In this document: in pieces, positions 17,116 to 24,735 of the stretch
How positions within the stretch are numbered: the first letter of the stretch is position 1
How the letters are laid out: every line of letters starts with the position of its first letter
NCBI GenBank assembly: GCA_001704765.1
Contig: MBFK01000172.1
Location: forward strand, 21,681 to 85,680
Direction of reading: 5' to 3'
From: Sinorhizobium shofinae
GTDB lineage: Bacteria; Pseudomonadota; Alphaproteobacteria; Rhizobiales; Rhizobiaceae
DNA length: 64,000 nucleotides
Notes under the pieces: generated by a model
What the model saw: the letters and a program-made list of their open reading frames with translations, nothing else
Databases searched by the model: none
Told to the model about the DNA's origin: nothing
Position numbers and translations under genes: made by a program

Positions 17116-18510
17116 TCAAGGATAGCAGTAGGAGTCGGAGGAGCAGTCACCGCCTTCGAGCCGGACCTGATGTGGGCGGTGGCCCTTCGGCCAATCCACG
17201 AAGAAGGCCTCCTCGAAGGAAATGCCGCCATTGTCGCCGACGTCGAGCTTCACCATCCAGCCGTCGATGCCCTCCGGGTAGAACTGCGGATCGATCGCGC
17301 CGTAGAGCGAGTTTGTGAAATAGACCCGCTTGCCGTCGCGGCTGATCTCCACCATCTGCGGTCCGCCGTTGAGAGCACCATTGGCGGCCTTCGGATGGGT
17401 CGCGCGTGCCACGATCCCGCCGATCCTTACGCGGCCCGTCTCCTTCGGCGCGAGAGGATCGGAAACGTCGTACTGGATCATGTCGCCGGTGCCCCAGCAG
17501 GACACGTAGAGGAAACGATCGTCCATCGAAAGATCGATGTCGGTCACCAGCGGCGGCACCGCCTTGAAGCCTTTGAGCACGGGCGGCAGGAGGTCCGGGT
17601 CGGCCGGCTCCGCCGGTATCTCGACCACTTTCTTCACCGCCCATTGATTGCCGTCGCGATACCAGGTCCAGATCGACGCGGAGAGGTCCTTGAGGCTGAT
17701 GACGCAGCCGACGAAACCGTAAGCCTTGGTGGGGTCGTGGGCCGGGCGCAGTTCGAAGACGAGCTGGTGTTCCTCGCCGAAATCGATCACCTGCACATGC
17801 TTGCGCTTGTTGAGATCCCAGAAATGCAGCCTGCGGCCATATTTCGAGTTGAGAAGCACTTCGGGAACAAGGCCGTTTTCGAACGTATCGGGCGTCCCCC
17901 ATTCGCTGGTGATCATCGTGTCGTGGCCGAGATGCCACCAGAAGTCATAGGCGAGCTTCTGCGGCCCGCGGTCCATTTCCCATTGGCCGAGCACGTCAAA
18001 GCTGTCGTGGTCGAGCAGGAAGATGCCGCCGGGCGCCTTGCCGTCGCGGTCGGCAAGTGCATTGACGTAGATGCCTTCCGGCCCGCAATGGATCGTGTGC
18101 AGCCGCGAATAGTTGGCCCTTTCGGCGACTTCCGCAGGCTCGATAACACGGACGATCTGCGGGTTCCGAGGATCGGGCTTCGTGTCGATGATATGAAGCC
18201 GCGACGATCTCAAGCCCGGCACGACGAGATAGCGTCGCTCGACATGCGGATGGGGCGCGTTCGGACACAGGCAGGACGAGCAGGCATTCCAGCCGAAATG
18301 GTGAAGCTCGTCGCCGACGTTCGGCATGTCCACCTGCCCGACGATCTTAGAATAGGTGGAAGACGCCGGATCGACGTCGACGACGGCAATTGCGTCCGGC
18401 CGTTGCCGGTCTGGGTCAAAGGCGGCGACATAGGCAAGCGTCTCTTTCGGCGCCTTGGCGGCCATGCGTGGAGATGGATAGAAGGAGGGATCGGGTCGCC
18501 ACGTCGTCAT
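17116..18510 (-). CDS. Selenium-binding protein / methanethiol oxidase (SBP56 family)
   Basis: The 464-residue protein matches the SBP56/SELENBP1 family, several members of which oxidise methanethiol to formaldehyde, H2S and H2O2 using copper. Family hallmarks are the cysteine motif NACSSCLCP, LHTIHCGPEGIYVNALAD, YDFWWHLGHDTMITSEW and the C-terminal HRPHQVRLEGGDCSSDSYC. Histidines of the copper-binding regions (HHFGW, HLGHD, HRPHQ) are present. Length is typical. No signal peptide is visible, unlike the periplasmic bacterial MtoX enzymes. The start has GGGAGATACGAAA upstream. Selenium binding itself cannot be inferred. Confidence 0.9.
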   Translation of the reverse strand: MTTWRPDPSFYPSPRMAAKAPKETLAYVAAFDPDRQRPDAIAVVDVDPASSTYSKIVGQVDMPNVGDELHHFGWNACSSCLCPNAPHPHVERRYLVVPGLRSSRLHIIDTKPDPRNPQIVRVIEPAEVAERANYSRLHTIHCGPEGIYVNALADRDGKAPGGIFLLDHDSFDVLGQWEMDRGPQKLAYDFWWHLGHDTMITSEWGTPDTFENGLVPEVLLNSKYGRRLHFWDLNKRKHVQVIDFGEEHQLVFELRPAHDPTKAYGFVGCVISLKDLSASIWTWYRDGNQWAVKKVVEIPAEPADPDLLPPVLKGFKAVPPLVTDIDLSMDDRFLYVSCWGTGDMIQYDVSDPLAPKETGRVRIGGIVARATHPKAANGALNGGPQMVEISRDGKRVYFTNSLYGAIDPQFYPEGIDGWMVKLDVGDNGGISFEEAFFVDWPKGHRPHQVRLEGGDCSSDSYCYP

Positions 18511-18585
18511 TTTCGTATCTCCCCAGAGAAGACAATGCGTGGATCCTGATGCAAGCTTAGTAGATGCGGCAGAAAGTCGTCGGAA

Positions 18586-18942
18586 ATGCGGCGCATTTGC
18601 CTTATTTGGGGGATGGCGGCGAGCGAGGGCAAAGCAAGACAGTTGGACGAATTCGAATTCGACGCGGCGCTTTGGCTCTATCCCGGAAAGGGCGGCTGGT
18701 ATTTCGTCACGCTGCCGGCAGACATTGCCCGGCAGAACAGGTTCCTGGCCGAACCAAAAACGCGCGGCTGGCGCAGCGAAGCGGTGATCGTGCGGACGGG
18801 CAAGACCGAATGGAGGACGTCGATCTTCCCGGACAAGGCCTCGGGTTCCTTTCTCCTGCCGGTGAAGGCGGAGGTTCGGCAAAAAGAGAAATTGGCCGCC
18901 GGCCAAACGATCCGGATCAAGCTGTCGTTGGATGGCAGCTAG
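18586..18942 (+). CDS. DUF1905 domain protein
   Basis: The 118-residue protein contains FEFDAALWLYPGKGGWYFVTLP and the ending LPVKAEVRQKEKLAAGQTIRIKLSLD, the signature of the DUF1905 family of small beta-rich proteins of unknown function. An alternative start at 18613 would remove nine residues; neither start has a strong ribosome-binding site. It is divergent from the selenium-binding gene and stands alone, with the repeat near 18945 overlapping its end. No partner or pathway is suggested by the neighbours. Confidence 0.75.
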   Translation: MRRICLIWGMAASEGKARQLDEFEFDAALWLYPGKGGWYFVTLPADIARQNRFLAEPKTRGWRSEAVIVRTGKTEWRTSIFPDKASGSFLLPVKAEVRQKEKLAAGQTIRIKLSLDGS

Positions 18943-18980
18943 AGCGGGATGAGGAAAAGTGTGCGCGGTTTGCGCAGTGA
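18941..18980. repeat. Rhizobial short repeat, degenerate copy 2
   Basis: The bases GAGCGGGATGAGGAAAAGTG followed by GCGCGGTTTGCGC repeat the core seen at 15052 and 23963. This copy lies between the convergent DUF1905 and phnF genes, where its small hairpin (TGCGC with GCGCA) could serve as a weak terminator. Confidence 0.5.
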
Positions 18981-18981
18981 T

Positions 18982-19719
18982 CTAAGTCTCTATCCGGAGC
19001 TTCATCCGGTCGGCGGCAAAGCGCGTACGCGCGTATTCGATCGGCCGGCCATCGAGGTCGGCATTGACCGACCGGGCTTCCAGGACGATCGCCCCCGGTG
19101 AAAGCTGGAGCAGCGCCAGTTCCTCCGCATCGGCATGCCGCGCGACGATCTCCGTCGACGCGCGGACATAGTCGTTAAGCCCCTGCGCGGCGAAGGCCTT
19201 GGTGACGGAACCAAGACGCCCATATTCCTCGGCCATTTTCGGAAAGCGATCGGCGGGAAAATAGCTGGTCGCCACCGACAGCGGCCGCCCGTCACCGCTG
19301 TTGACGGTGTTGAGTTCGACGAGCGGCGTGCCGGGCGAAAGACCGAGCGCCGCGGCAATTTCGCCATGCGCCGGAACCTGATCGTGTCCAAGCAGGCGGG
19401 AGCCAATTTCCTTCACCTGCCGGCCGAGCCCTTGAGAGAAACGGGTGCGGCGCGAGATCGGATAGGTGACCCGCTCCTTGCGCTCGATCATCGTGCCGCG
19501 TCCCTGCACGGCGCGCACCAAACCCTCGTCGGCCAGCGCGGCGAGCGCGCTGCGCACCGTGTGGCGGTTGACGCCGAACTCCTGCGCCAGCGCCGTCTCG
19601 GGCGGCACCATGCCGGTCGCGTCGTAATCGCCATTGCTGATTGCCAGCCGTATGCGGTCGGCGATCTGCCGCCAAAGCGCTACCCCCGTCTGCCGCTCGA
19701 CCGTCTTTCTCACTGCCAT
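18982..19719 (-). CDS. phnF: GntR/HutC-family regulator of phosphonate degradation
   Basis: The product, 245 residues from MAVRKTVERQ (an in-frame ATG lies 18 bases upstream), has an N-terminal winged helix-turn-helix with LAQEFGVNRHTVRSALAALADEGLV and a C-terminal UTRA domain ending PIEYARTRFAADRMKLRIE. It is divergent from phnG with a 94-base gap containing a perfect palindrome, the expected arrangement for the PhnF repressor of the C-P lyase operon. Family members respond to a small ligand in the UTRA domain; the ligand here is unknown. Confidence 0.92.
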   Translation of the reverse strand: MAVRKTVERQTGVALWRQIADRIRLAISNGDYDATGMVPPETALAQEFGVNRHTVRSALAALADEGLVRAVQGRGTMIERKERVTYPISRRTRFSQGLGRQVKEIGSRLLGHDQVPAHGEIAAALGLSPGTPLVELNTVNSGDGRPLSVATSYFPADRFPKMAEEYGRLGSVTKAFAAQGLNDYVRASTEIVARHADAEELALLQLSPGAIVLEARSVNADLDGRPIEYARTRFAADRMKLRIET

Positions 19720-19780
19720 TTTTGCCACCGATGTCACAAGCCTGTCATTTCCGACAGCTAGGAGGTATAAGATGTATAGT

Positions 19781-19798
19781 TGTCTAGATCAATAGACA
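19781..19798. promoter_or_regulatory. Candidate PhnF operator
   Basis: TGTCTA at 19781-19786 and TAGACA at 19793-19798 form a perfect inverted repeat with a six-base spacer, between the divergent phnF and phnG starts. HutC-subfamily GntR regulators bind short palindromes containing GTCTA/TAGAC-type half-sites. The site ends 15 bases before the phnG start codon, where bound protein would block transcription or its early elongation. A second, weaker TGTC/GACA pair lies at 19743-19756. Confidence 0.6.
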
Positions 19799-19813
19799 TT
19801 TTAGGTGAAGCGA

Positions 19814-20284
19814 ATGGACGCGAACCAGAAACATGAAACCTCGCCGGAGGCGGCGGATCGCAAGGAAGGCATGCGGCTTCTGGCACGCGCCACTTTGGCG
19901 GAACTGGCCGCCGCCTGGGAGGCGATCTTAGACAAGCCGGAAGTGGCGCCGGTACGCGGCCCGGAGACGGGCCTCGTCATGGTGCGCGGCCGCATTGGCG
20001 GCGGCGGCGACCCCTTCAATCTCGGCGAGGCGACAGTGTCGCGCGCCACGGTGCGACTTTCGACCGGCGAGGTCGGCCACGGCCAGCTGCTCGGCACCGA
20101 CAAAAAGCGCGCCCGCTATGCCGCGATCTTCGACGCACTCTTTCAGAACAACGCCCACCGCCCGGCGGTCGAAGCGCTGCACCGGCTGATCGCCGCCCGC
20201 CTCGCGACCGAAGACCGACAGAAGGCCGAGGAGACGGCCGCGACCCGAGTGGACTTCTTCACCATGGTCCGGGGAGAGGATTGA
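19814..20284 (+). CDS. phnG: Phosphonate C-P lyase subunit PhnG
   Basis: The 156-residue protein carries family features such as RLLARATLAELAAAWE, ETGLVMVRGRIGGGGDPFNLGEATVSRATVRLSTGEVGHG and TDKKRARYAAIFDAL. PhnG is part of the PhnGHIJ core, which with PhnI transfers the phosphonate onto ATP to form an alkylphosphonate ribonucleotide triphosphate. The ATG is preferred over a GTG nine bases upstream because of TAGGTGAAG spacing. Its stop overlaps the phnH start (TGATG), indicating translational coupling. Confidence 0.95.
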   Translation: MDANQKHETSPEAADRKEGMRLLARATLAELAAAWEAILDKPEVAPVRGPETGLVMVRGRIGGGGDPFNLGEATVSRATVRLSTGEVGHGQLLGTDKKRARYAAIFDALFQNNAHRPAVEALHRLIAARLATEDRQKAEETAATRVDFFTMVRGED

Positions 20285-20892
20285 TGAGCTCACATTCGCA
20301 GATCTACGCCGGCGCCTTCGCCGACCCGGTCTTCGCGGCGCAGTCCGTGTTCCGCACGCTGATGGATAGCTTCGCCCGGCCAGGCACCATTGGCCGCCTT
20401 TCGGCTTCGGCCTCACCACCCTCGCCTCTTGGTAACGCCAGCGGCGCGGTGGCGCTGACGCTCTGCGACCACGACACCCCCGTCTGGCTCTCACCGGCGC
20501 TCTCCAAATCCGCCGTCCGGCAATGGATTGCCTTCCATACCGGCGCATGCGTGACCGAAGTCAAGGACGAGGCGCGTTTCGCCTTCGTCGAGAAGGGTGC
20601 GGCGGTCCCTAGCTTCGACCAGTTCGCCCTCGGCACCCAGGAGTATCCCGACCGGTCGACGACACTGGTCGTCGAGGTCGAGGCACTGACGGGGGGAGAG
20701 CCGCTTGTCGCCGGGGGGCCGGGCATCAAGGCGGAGATCGTCGTCGCGCCCATCGGGCTACCGGACGTCTTCCTCGATTTCTGGACCGCCAACCGGGCGA
20801 TCTTCCCGCGCGGCATCGATCTGGTGCTGACGGCGGGCGACGCGGTGCTCTGCCTGCCGCGCACGACGAAACTTTCGATCGAGCGGGAGTAA
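20284..20892 (+). CDS. phnH: Phosphonate C-P lyase subunit PhnH
   Basis: The 202-residue protein has the PhnH pattern DPVFAAQSVFRTLMDSFARPG near its N-terminus, LTLCDHDTPVWLSP and FALGTQEYPDRSTTLVVEVE, and ends with FPRGIDLVLTAGDAVLCLPRTT. PhnH is an essential structural and catalytic subunit of the C-P lyase core complex. Length matches the family. The ATG overlaps the phnG stop and phnI follows after four bases. Confidence 0.95.
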   Translation: MSSHSQIYAGAFADPVFAAQSVFRTLMDSFARPGTIGRLSASASPPSPLGNASGAVALTLCDHDTPVWLSPALSKSAVRQWIAFHTGACVTEVKDEARFAFVEKGAAVPSFDQFALGTQEYPDRSTTLVVEVEALTGGEPLVAGGPGIKAEIVVAPIGLPDVFLDFWTANRAIFPRGIDLVLTAGDAVLCLPRTTKLSIERE

Positions 20893-20896
20893 AAGC

Positions 20897-22006
20897 ATGT
20901 ATGTAGCCGTCAAAGGCGGGGAAGCCGCCATCGCCAACGCCCACCGCCTGCTTGCCGATCGCCGCCGCGGCGACCGAGCGCTGCCGTCGATCACCATCGA
21001 GCAGGTCGTCGAGCAGCTCGGGCTCGCGGTCGATCGCGTCATGGCCGAAGCCTCACTCTACGACCGCGCGCTCGCCGCGCTTGCCGTGCGCCAGGCGCGC
21101 GGCGACATGATCGAGGCGATCTTCATCCTGCGTGCCTACCGCACCACCCTCCCCCGCTTCGGCTACTGCGAGCCGATCGACACCGCCGCCATGAAGATCG
21201 AACGGCGTGTCTCGGCAACCTACAAGGACCTGCCCGGCGGCCAGCTTCTCGGCCCCACCTTCGACTATACCCACCGCCTGCTCGATCCGTCGCTCATCGG
21301 TGACGGACCGGTCGCGGCGCCGGCCGTGAAGGAACCGGGCGAACACATCATGCGCGTCTCGGACATCCTCGACGGCGAGGGCCTGATCGAAGGCGACGGG
21401 CAGATGCCGGAAGGCCACCTGGCCGGCGACCTGACACGCGAGCCGATGGAATTCCCCATGCCGCGCGACCTGCGCCTGCAGGCCCTTGCGCGCGGCGACG
21501 AAGGTTTCCTGCTGGCGCTCGCCTATTCCACCCAGCGCGGCTATGGCCGCACCCATCCCTTCGTCGGCGAGGTGCGGATCGGCGAGGTGGAAGTCGAACT
21601 CGATCTGCCGGAACTGGGGTTCGCCGTTTCGCTCGGCACGATCCGCGTCACCGAATGCCAGATGGTCAACCAGTTCAAGGGTTCAGCCAAACAGCCGCCG
21701 CAGTTCACCCGCGGCTACGGCCTCGTCTTCGGCCAGAGCGAGCGGAAAGCCATGTCGATGTCGCTCGTCGACCGGGCGCTCAGGACCGACGAGTTCAGCG
21801 AGGACATCGTCGCCCCGGCACAGGACCAGGAGTTCGTCATCTCGCATGCGGACAACGTCCAGGCGACCGGCTTCGTCGAGCATCTGAAGCTGCCGCATTA
21901 TGTCGACTTCCAGGCCGAGCTCGACCTGGTGCGGCGCATGCGCCGCGAGGCCGCCCGCGCTCCTGAACAGGAAGCTACGGAACAAAACCGGGAGGCGGCT
22001 GAATGA
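20897..22006 (+). CDS. phnI: Phosphonate C-P lyase subunit PhnI (nucleosidase/transferase)
   Basis: The 369-residue protein starts MYVAVKGGEAAIANAH, a family hallmark. It contains YDRALAALAVRQARGDMIEAIFILRAYRTTLPRFG and the C-terminal histidine-rich VQATGFVEHLKLPHYVDFQAELDLVRR. PhnI, with PhnG, H and L, attaches the phosphonate to the ribose of ATP with loss of adenine. Length is normal. A 289-base interval, unusually long for this operon, separates it from phnJ. Confidence 0.95.
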   Translation: MYVAVKGGEAAIANAHRLLADRRRGDRALPSITIEQVVEQLGLAVDRVMAEASLYDRALAALAVRQARGDMIEAIFILRAYRTTLPRFGYCEPIDTAAMKIERRVSATYKDLPGGQLLGPTFDYTHRLLDPSLIGDGPVAAPAVKEPGEHIMRVSDILDGEGLIEGDGQMPEGHLAGDLTREPMEFPMPRDLRLQALARGDEGFLLALAYSTQRGYGRTHPFVGEVRIGEVEVELDLPELGFAVSLGTIRVTECQMVNQFKGSAKQPPQFTRGYGLVFGQSERKAMSMSLVDRALRTDEFSEDIVAPAQDQEFVISHADNVQATGFVEHLKLPHYVDFQAELDLVRRMRREAARAPEQEATEQNREAAE

Positions 22007-22299
22007 GCAGTCACCCTGTGGGCGCGATACCGGCGGCTTCAATCGCCGCCACCACCCCCGCCGCCGCCATCACCACCGCCGCAATCGCCGCTGCTGTCTC
22101 CGGCCATGACGAACGTCGCCTTTCCCCCGTCAGTGCCGGTTCGCGCTCAGGTTTTTGGCTTGCGATAAGGTCTGCGGCTGGCAACGAAGAGGCCCGCAGC
22201 CGCCAAACACCCGACAACGACAACGGCGATCCAGAAGAACAATTCGTCCAAGTCTTAGCCCCGTCGCTGGTCGGCTGTTTTCAAGGTATTCAGATATGA
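22003..22299 (+). CDS. Possible small alanine-rich protein between phnI and phnJ (doubtful)
   Basis: An open frame of 98 codons begins with an ATG overlapping the phnI stop (ATGA) and ends just inside phnJ. The first third is almost entirely alanine, threonine and isoleucine (TTPAAAITTAAIAAAVSG), the rest polar. It has no family resemblance. The coupled start and end favour a real gene; the low complexity argues for a non-coding GC-rich spacer. It fills the only sizeable gap in the phn operon. Confidence 0.3.
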   Translation: MSSHPVGAIPAASIAATTPAAAITTAAIAAAVSGHDERRLSPVSAGSRSGFWLAIRSAAGNEEARSRQTPDNDNGDPEEQFVQVLAPSLVGCFQGIQI

Positions 22300-23189
22300 A
22301 CGACCTCGCCACCTACAATTTCGCCTATCTCGACGAGCAGACGAAGCGGATGATCCGCCGGGCAATCCTCAAGGCGATCGCCATTCCGGGCTATCAGGTG
22401 CCCTTCGCCTCGCGCGAAATGCCGATGCCCTACGGCTGGGGCACCGGCGGCGTGCAGGTCACCGCCTCGATCCTCGGGCCTAACGACGTGCTGAAGGTCA
22501 TCGACCAGGGCGCCGACGACACGACCAATGCGGTCTCGATCCGCGCCTTCTTCCAGAAGGTCGCCAATGTCGCCGTCACAACCAAGACGAAGGAGGCGAC
22601 GATCATCCAGACGCGCCACCGCATTCCCGAGGAACCGCTGCGAGACGGCCAGACGCTCGTCTACCAGGTGCCGATCCCCGAGCCCCTGCGCTTCCTGGAG
22701 CCGCGCGAGACCGAGACGCGCAAGATGCATGCGCTCGAAGAATACGGGCTCATGCATGTGAAGCTCTATGAGGACATCGCCCGCAACGGCCACATCGCGA
22801 CCACCTACGCCTATCCGGTCAAGGTCGAGGGCCGCTATGTCATGGATCCCTCGCCGACGCCGAAATTCGACAATCCGAAGATGCACATGTCGGAGGCGCT
22901 ACAGCTCTTCGGCGCCGGCCGCGAGAAGCGCATCTATGCAGTGCCGCCCCATACGGAGGTCGTCAGCCTCGACTTCGAGGACCACCCCTTCGAGATCCAG
23001 AAATTCGACAAGCCCTGTGCGCTCTGCGGCGCCGCAAACGTCTATCTCGACGAGGTGGTGCTCGACGACAAGGGCGGTCGCATGTTCGTCTGCTCCGACA
23101 CCGACCATTGCGAAGGCCGGCAGGCCCATGGCCATGCCGGGCCCATGCTCGCCCGCCCCCGGCACCAATGCAAGGAGCCCGCAGAATGA
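22296..23189 (+). CDS. phnJ: C-P lyase radical SAM enzyme PhnJ
   Basis: The 297-residue enzyme cleaves the carbon-phosphorus bond of the 5-phosphoribosyl-1-phosphonate intermediate by radical SAM chemistry. All four conserved cysteines, C241, C244, C266 and C272, are present in PCALCGAANVYLDE and FVCSDTDHCEGRQ, at the same numbering as in Escherichia coli PhnJ as I recall it. Other signatures are LDEQTKRMIRRAILKAIAIPGYQVPF and MPYGWGTGG. The start is MNDLATYNFAYL; phnK overlaps its stop. Confidence 0.96.
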   Translation: MNDLATYNFAYLDEQTKRMIRRAILKAIAIPGYQVPFASREMPMPYGWGTGGVQVTASILGPNDVLKVIDQGADDTTNAVSIRAFFQKVANVAVTTKTKEATIIQTRHRIPEEPLRDGQTLVYQVPIPEPLRFLEPRETETRKMHALEEYGLMHVKLYEDIARNGHIATTYAYPVKVEGRYVMDPSPTPKFDNPKMHMSEALQLFGAGREKRIYAVPPHTEVVSLDFEDHPFEIQKFDKPCALCGAANVYLDEVVLDDKGGRMFVCSDTDHCEGRQAHGHAGPMLARPRHQCKEPAE

Positions 23190-23962
23190 GCGCCGTGCCG
23201 CTTCTCAAGGTCAAAGACGTCTCGAAGTTCTATGGAAGCCGCATCGGCTGCCGCAGCGTCTCCTTCGTACTCTATCCCGGCGAGGTGCTCGCCGTCGTCG
23301 GCGAGTCCGGCTCCGGCAAGACGACCCTGCTTTCCTGCCTCTCAACCCGGCTGATGCCGAGCTCCGGCATAATCGAATACCACATGCGCGACGGGCAATA
23401 CCGCGATCTGGCCCATATGGGCGAAGCCGAGCGGCGCTTTCTAATGCGAACCGACTGGGGTTTCGTCCACCAGAACCCGGCCGACGGGCTGCGCATGACG
23501 GTTTCGGCCGGCGCCAATGTCGGAGAGCGGCTGATGGCGGTCGGCGACCGGCATTACGGCAACATCCGGGCGAGCGCGAGCGACTGGCTGAGGCGCGTCG
23601 AGATCGGCGAGGACCGGATCGACGACCAACCGCGCACCTTTTCCGGGGGCATGCGCCAACGCCTGCAGATCGCCCGCAATCTCGTCACCTCGCCTCGCCT
23701 CGTCTTCATGGACGAGCCAACCGGAGGCCTCGACGTCTCGGTGCAGGCGCGCCTCCTCGATCTCGTGCGCGGTCTCGTCCACGATCTCGGGCTTGCGGCG
23801 GTCATCGTTACCCACGATTTGGCCGTGGCTCGCCTCCTGTCGCACCGGATGATGGTGATGAAGGACGGCACCGTCATCGAACAGGGGCTCACCGACCGCG
23901 TGCTCGACGATCCGCGCGAGCCTTACACGCAGCTCCTCGTTTCCTCGATTCTGCAGGTGTAA
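23186..23962 (+). CDS. phnK: ABC-type ATPase PhnK of the C-P lyase complex
   Basis: The 258-residue protein has a Walker A GESGSGKTT, the ABC signature FSGGMRQRLQIAR, Walker B RLVFMDEPTGGLDVS and the switch histidine in VIVTHDLAV. PhnK binds the PhnGHIJ core but is not part of an importer. The ATG overlaps the phnJ stop as ATGA. It is homologous to oligopeptide-type ABC ATPases, but operon position fixes its identity. Confidence 0.95.
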   Translation: MSAVPLLKVKDVSKFYGSRIGCRSVSFVLYPGEVLAVVGESGSGKTTLLSCLSTRLMPSSGIIEYHMRDGQYRDLAHMGEAERRFLMRTDWGFVHQNPADGLRMTVSAGANVGERLMAVGDRHYGNIRASASDWLRRVEIGEDRIDDQPRTFSGGMRQRLQIARNLVTSPRLVFMDEPTGGLDVSVQARLLDLVRGLVHDLGLAAVIVTHDLAVARLLSHRMMVMKDGTVIEQGLTDRVLDDPREPYTQLLVSSILQV

Positions 23963-24010
23963 CGCATGATCCCGAAAAGTGGAATCCGGTTTTCGGGCAA
24001 GAACATGCGC
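23963..24010. repeat. Rhizobial palindromic repeat, best copy
   Basis: The sequence begins GCATGATCCCGAAAAGTGG, passes through CCGGTTTTCGGG and closes with AACATGCGC. CCCGAAAA and TTTTCGGG pair perfectly, and the outer GCATG/CATGC arms also pair, giving an extended hairpin. It sits between phnK and phnL, where it could affect mRNA stability or internal termination. Two degenerate copies occur at 15052 and 18941. Confidence 0.7.
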
Positions 24011-24027
24011 AAAGGAAGGTAAGACAC

Positions 24028-24735
24028 ATGGCTACTCCCCTTGTCGTTTCAGAAGTCGCCAAGAGCTTCACCATGCATCTGCGCGACGGTGTGCGCCTGC
24101 CGGTCGTCGCCAATGTCTCCTTCTCGGTGAAGGCCGGCGAATGCGTCGTCCTCGGCGGCCCCTCGGGTGTCGGCAAGAGCTCGATCCTCAAGATGCTCTA
24201 CGGCAATTACGGCGTGGACGAAGGCCAGATCCTCATGGAGCACGACGGCCGGCTCGTGAACCTCGCCGATGCCGAACCGCGCACGGTGCTCGAAGTGCGC
24301 CGCACCACGCTCGGCTATGTCAGCCAGTTTCTGCGCGTCGTGCCGCGCGTCTCCGCCCTCGACATCGTCGCCGAACCCTTGCAGGCGCGCGGGGTCGTTG
24401 CGCAAGAGGCGCGCGAGCGAGCCGCGCAGTTGCTGGCAAAACTCAACCTGCCGAAGGAACTCTGGCCGCTGCCGCCCGCCACCTTCTCCGGCGGCGAGCA
24501 GCAGCGCGTCAACATCGCCCGCGGCTTCATCACCGATCACCGGATCCTGCTGCTCGACGAGCCGACGGCCTCGCTCGATGCGAAAAATCGCGCCGTCGTG
24601 GTCGAGATGATCGCCGAGAAGAAGGCGCAAGGCACGGCGCTCGTCGGCATCTTCCACGACGAGGAAGTACGCGACGCGGTCGCCGACCGCATCATCGACG
24701 TTTCCGAGTTTTCGCCGAGAAGGCACGCCGCATGA
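24028..24735 (+). CDS. phnL: ABC-type ATPase PhnL of the C-P lyase complex
   Basis: The 235-residue protein has Walker A GGPSGVGKSS, signature FSGGEQQRVNIARG, Walker B RILLLDEPTASLD and switch histidine in GIFHDEEVRD. The N-terminus VVSEVAKSFTMHLRDGVRLPVVANVSFSV is typical of PhnL. It associates with the C-P lyase core with PhnK. AAGGAAGG lies upstream of the ATG. Its stop overlaps the next gene's start. Confidence 0.95.
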   Translation: MATPLVVSEVAKSFTMHLRDGVRLPVVANVSFSVKAGECVVLGGPSGVGKSSILKMLYGNYGVDEGQILMEHDGRLVNLADAEPRTVLEVRRTTLGYVSQFLRVVPRVSALDIVAEPLQARGVVAQEARERAAQLLAKLNLPKELWPLPPATFSGGEQQRVNIARGFITDHRILLLDEPTASLDAKNRAVVVEMIAEKKAQGTALVGIFHDEEVRDAVADRIIDVSEFSPRRHAA

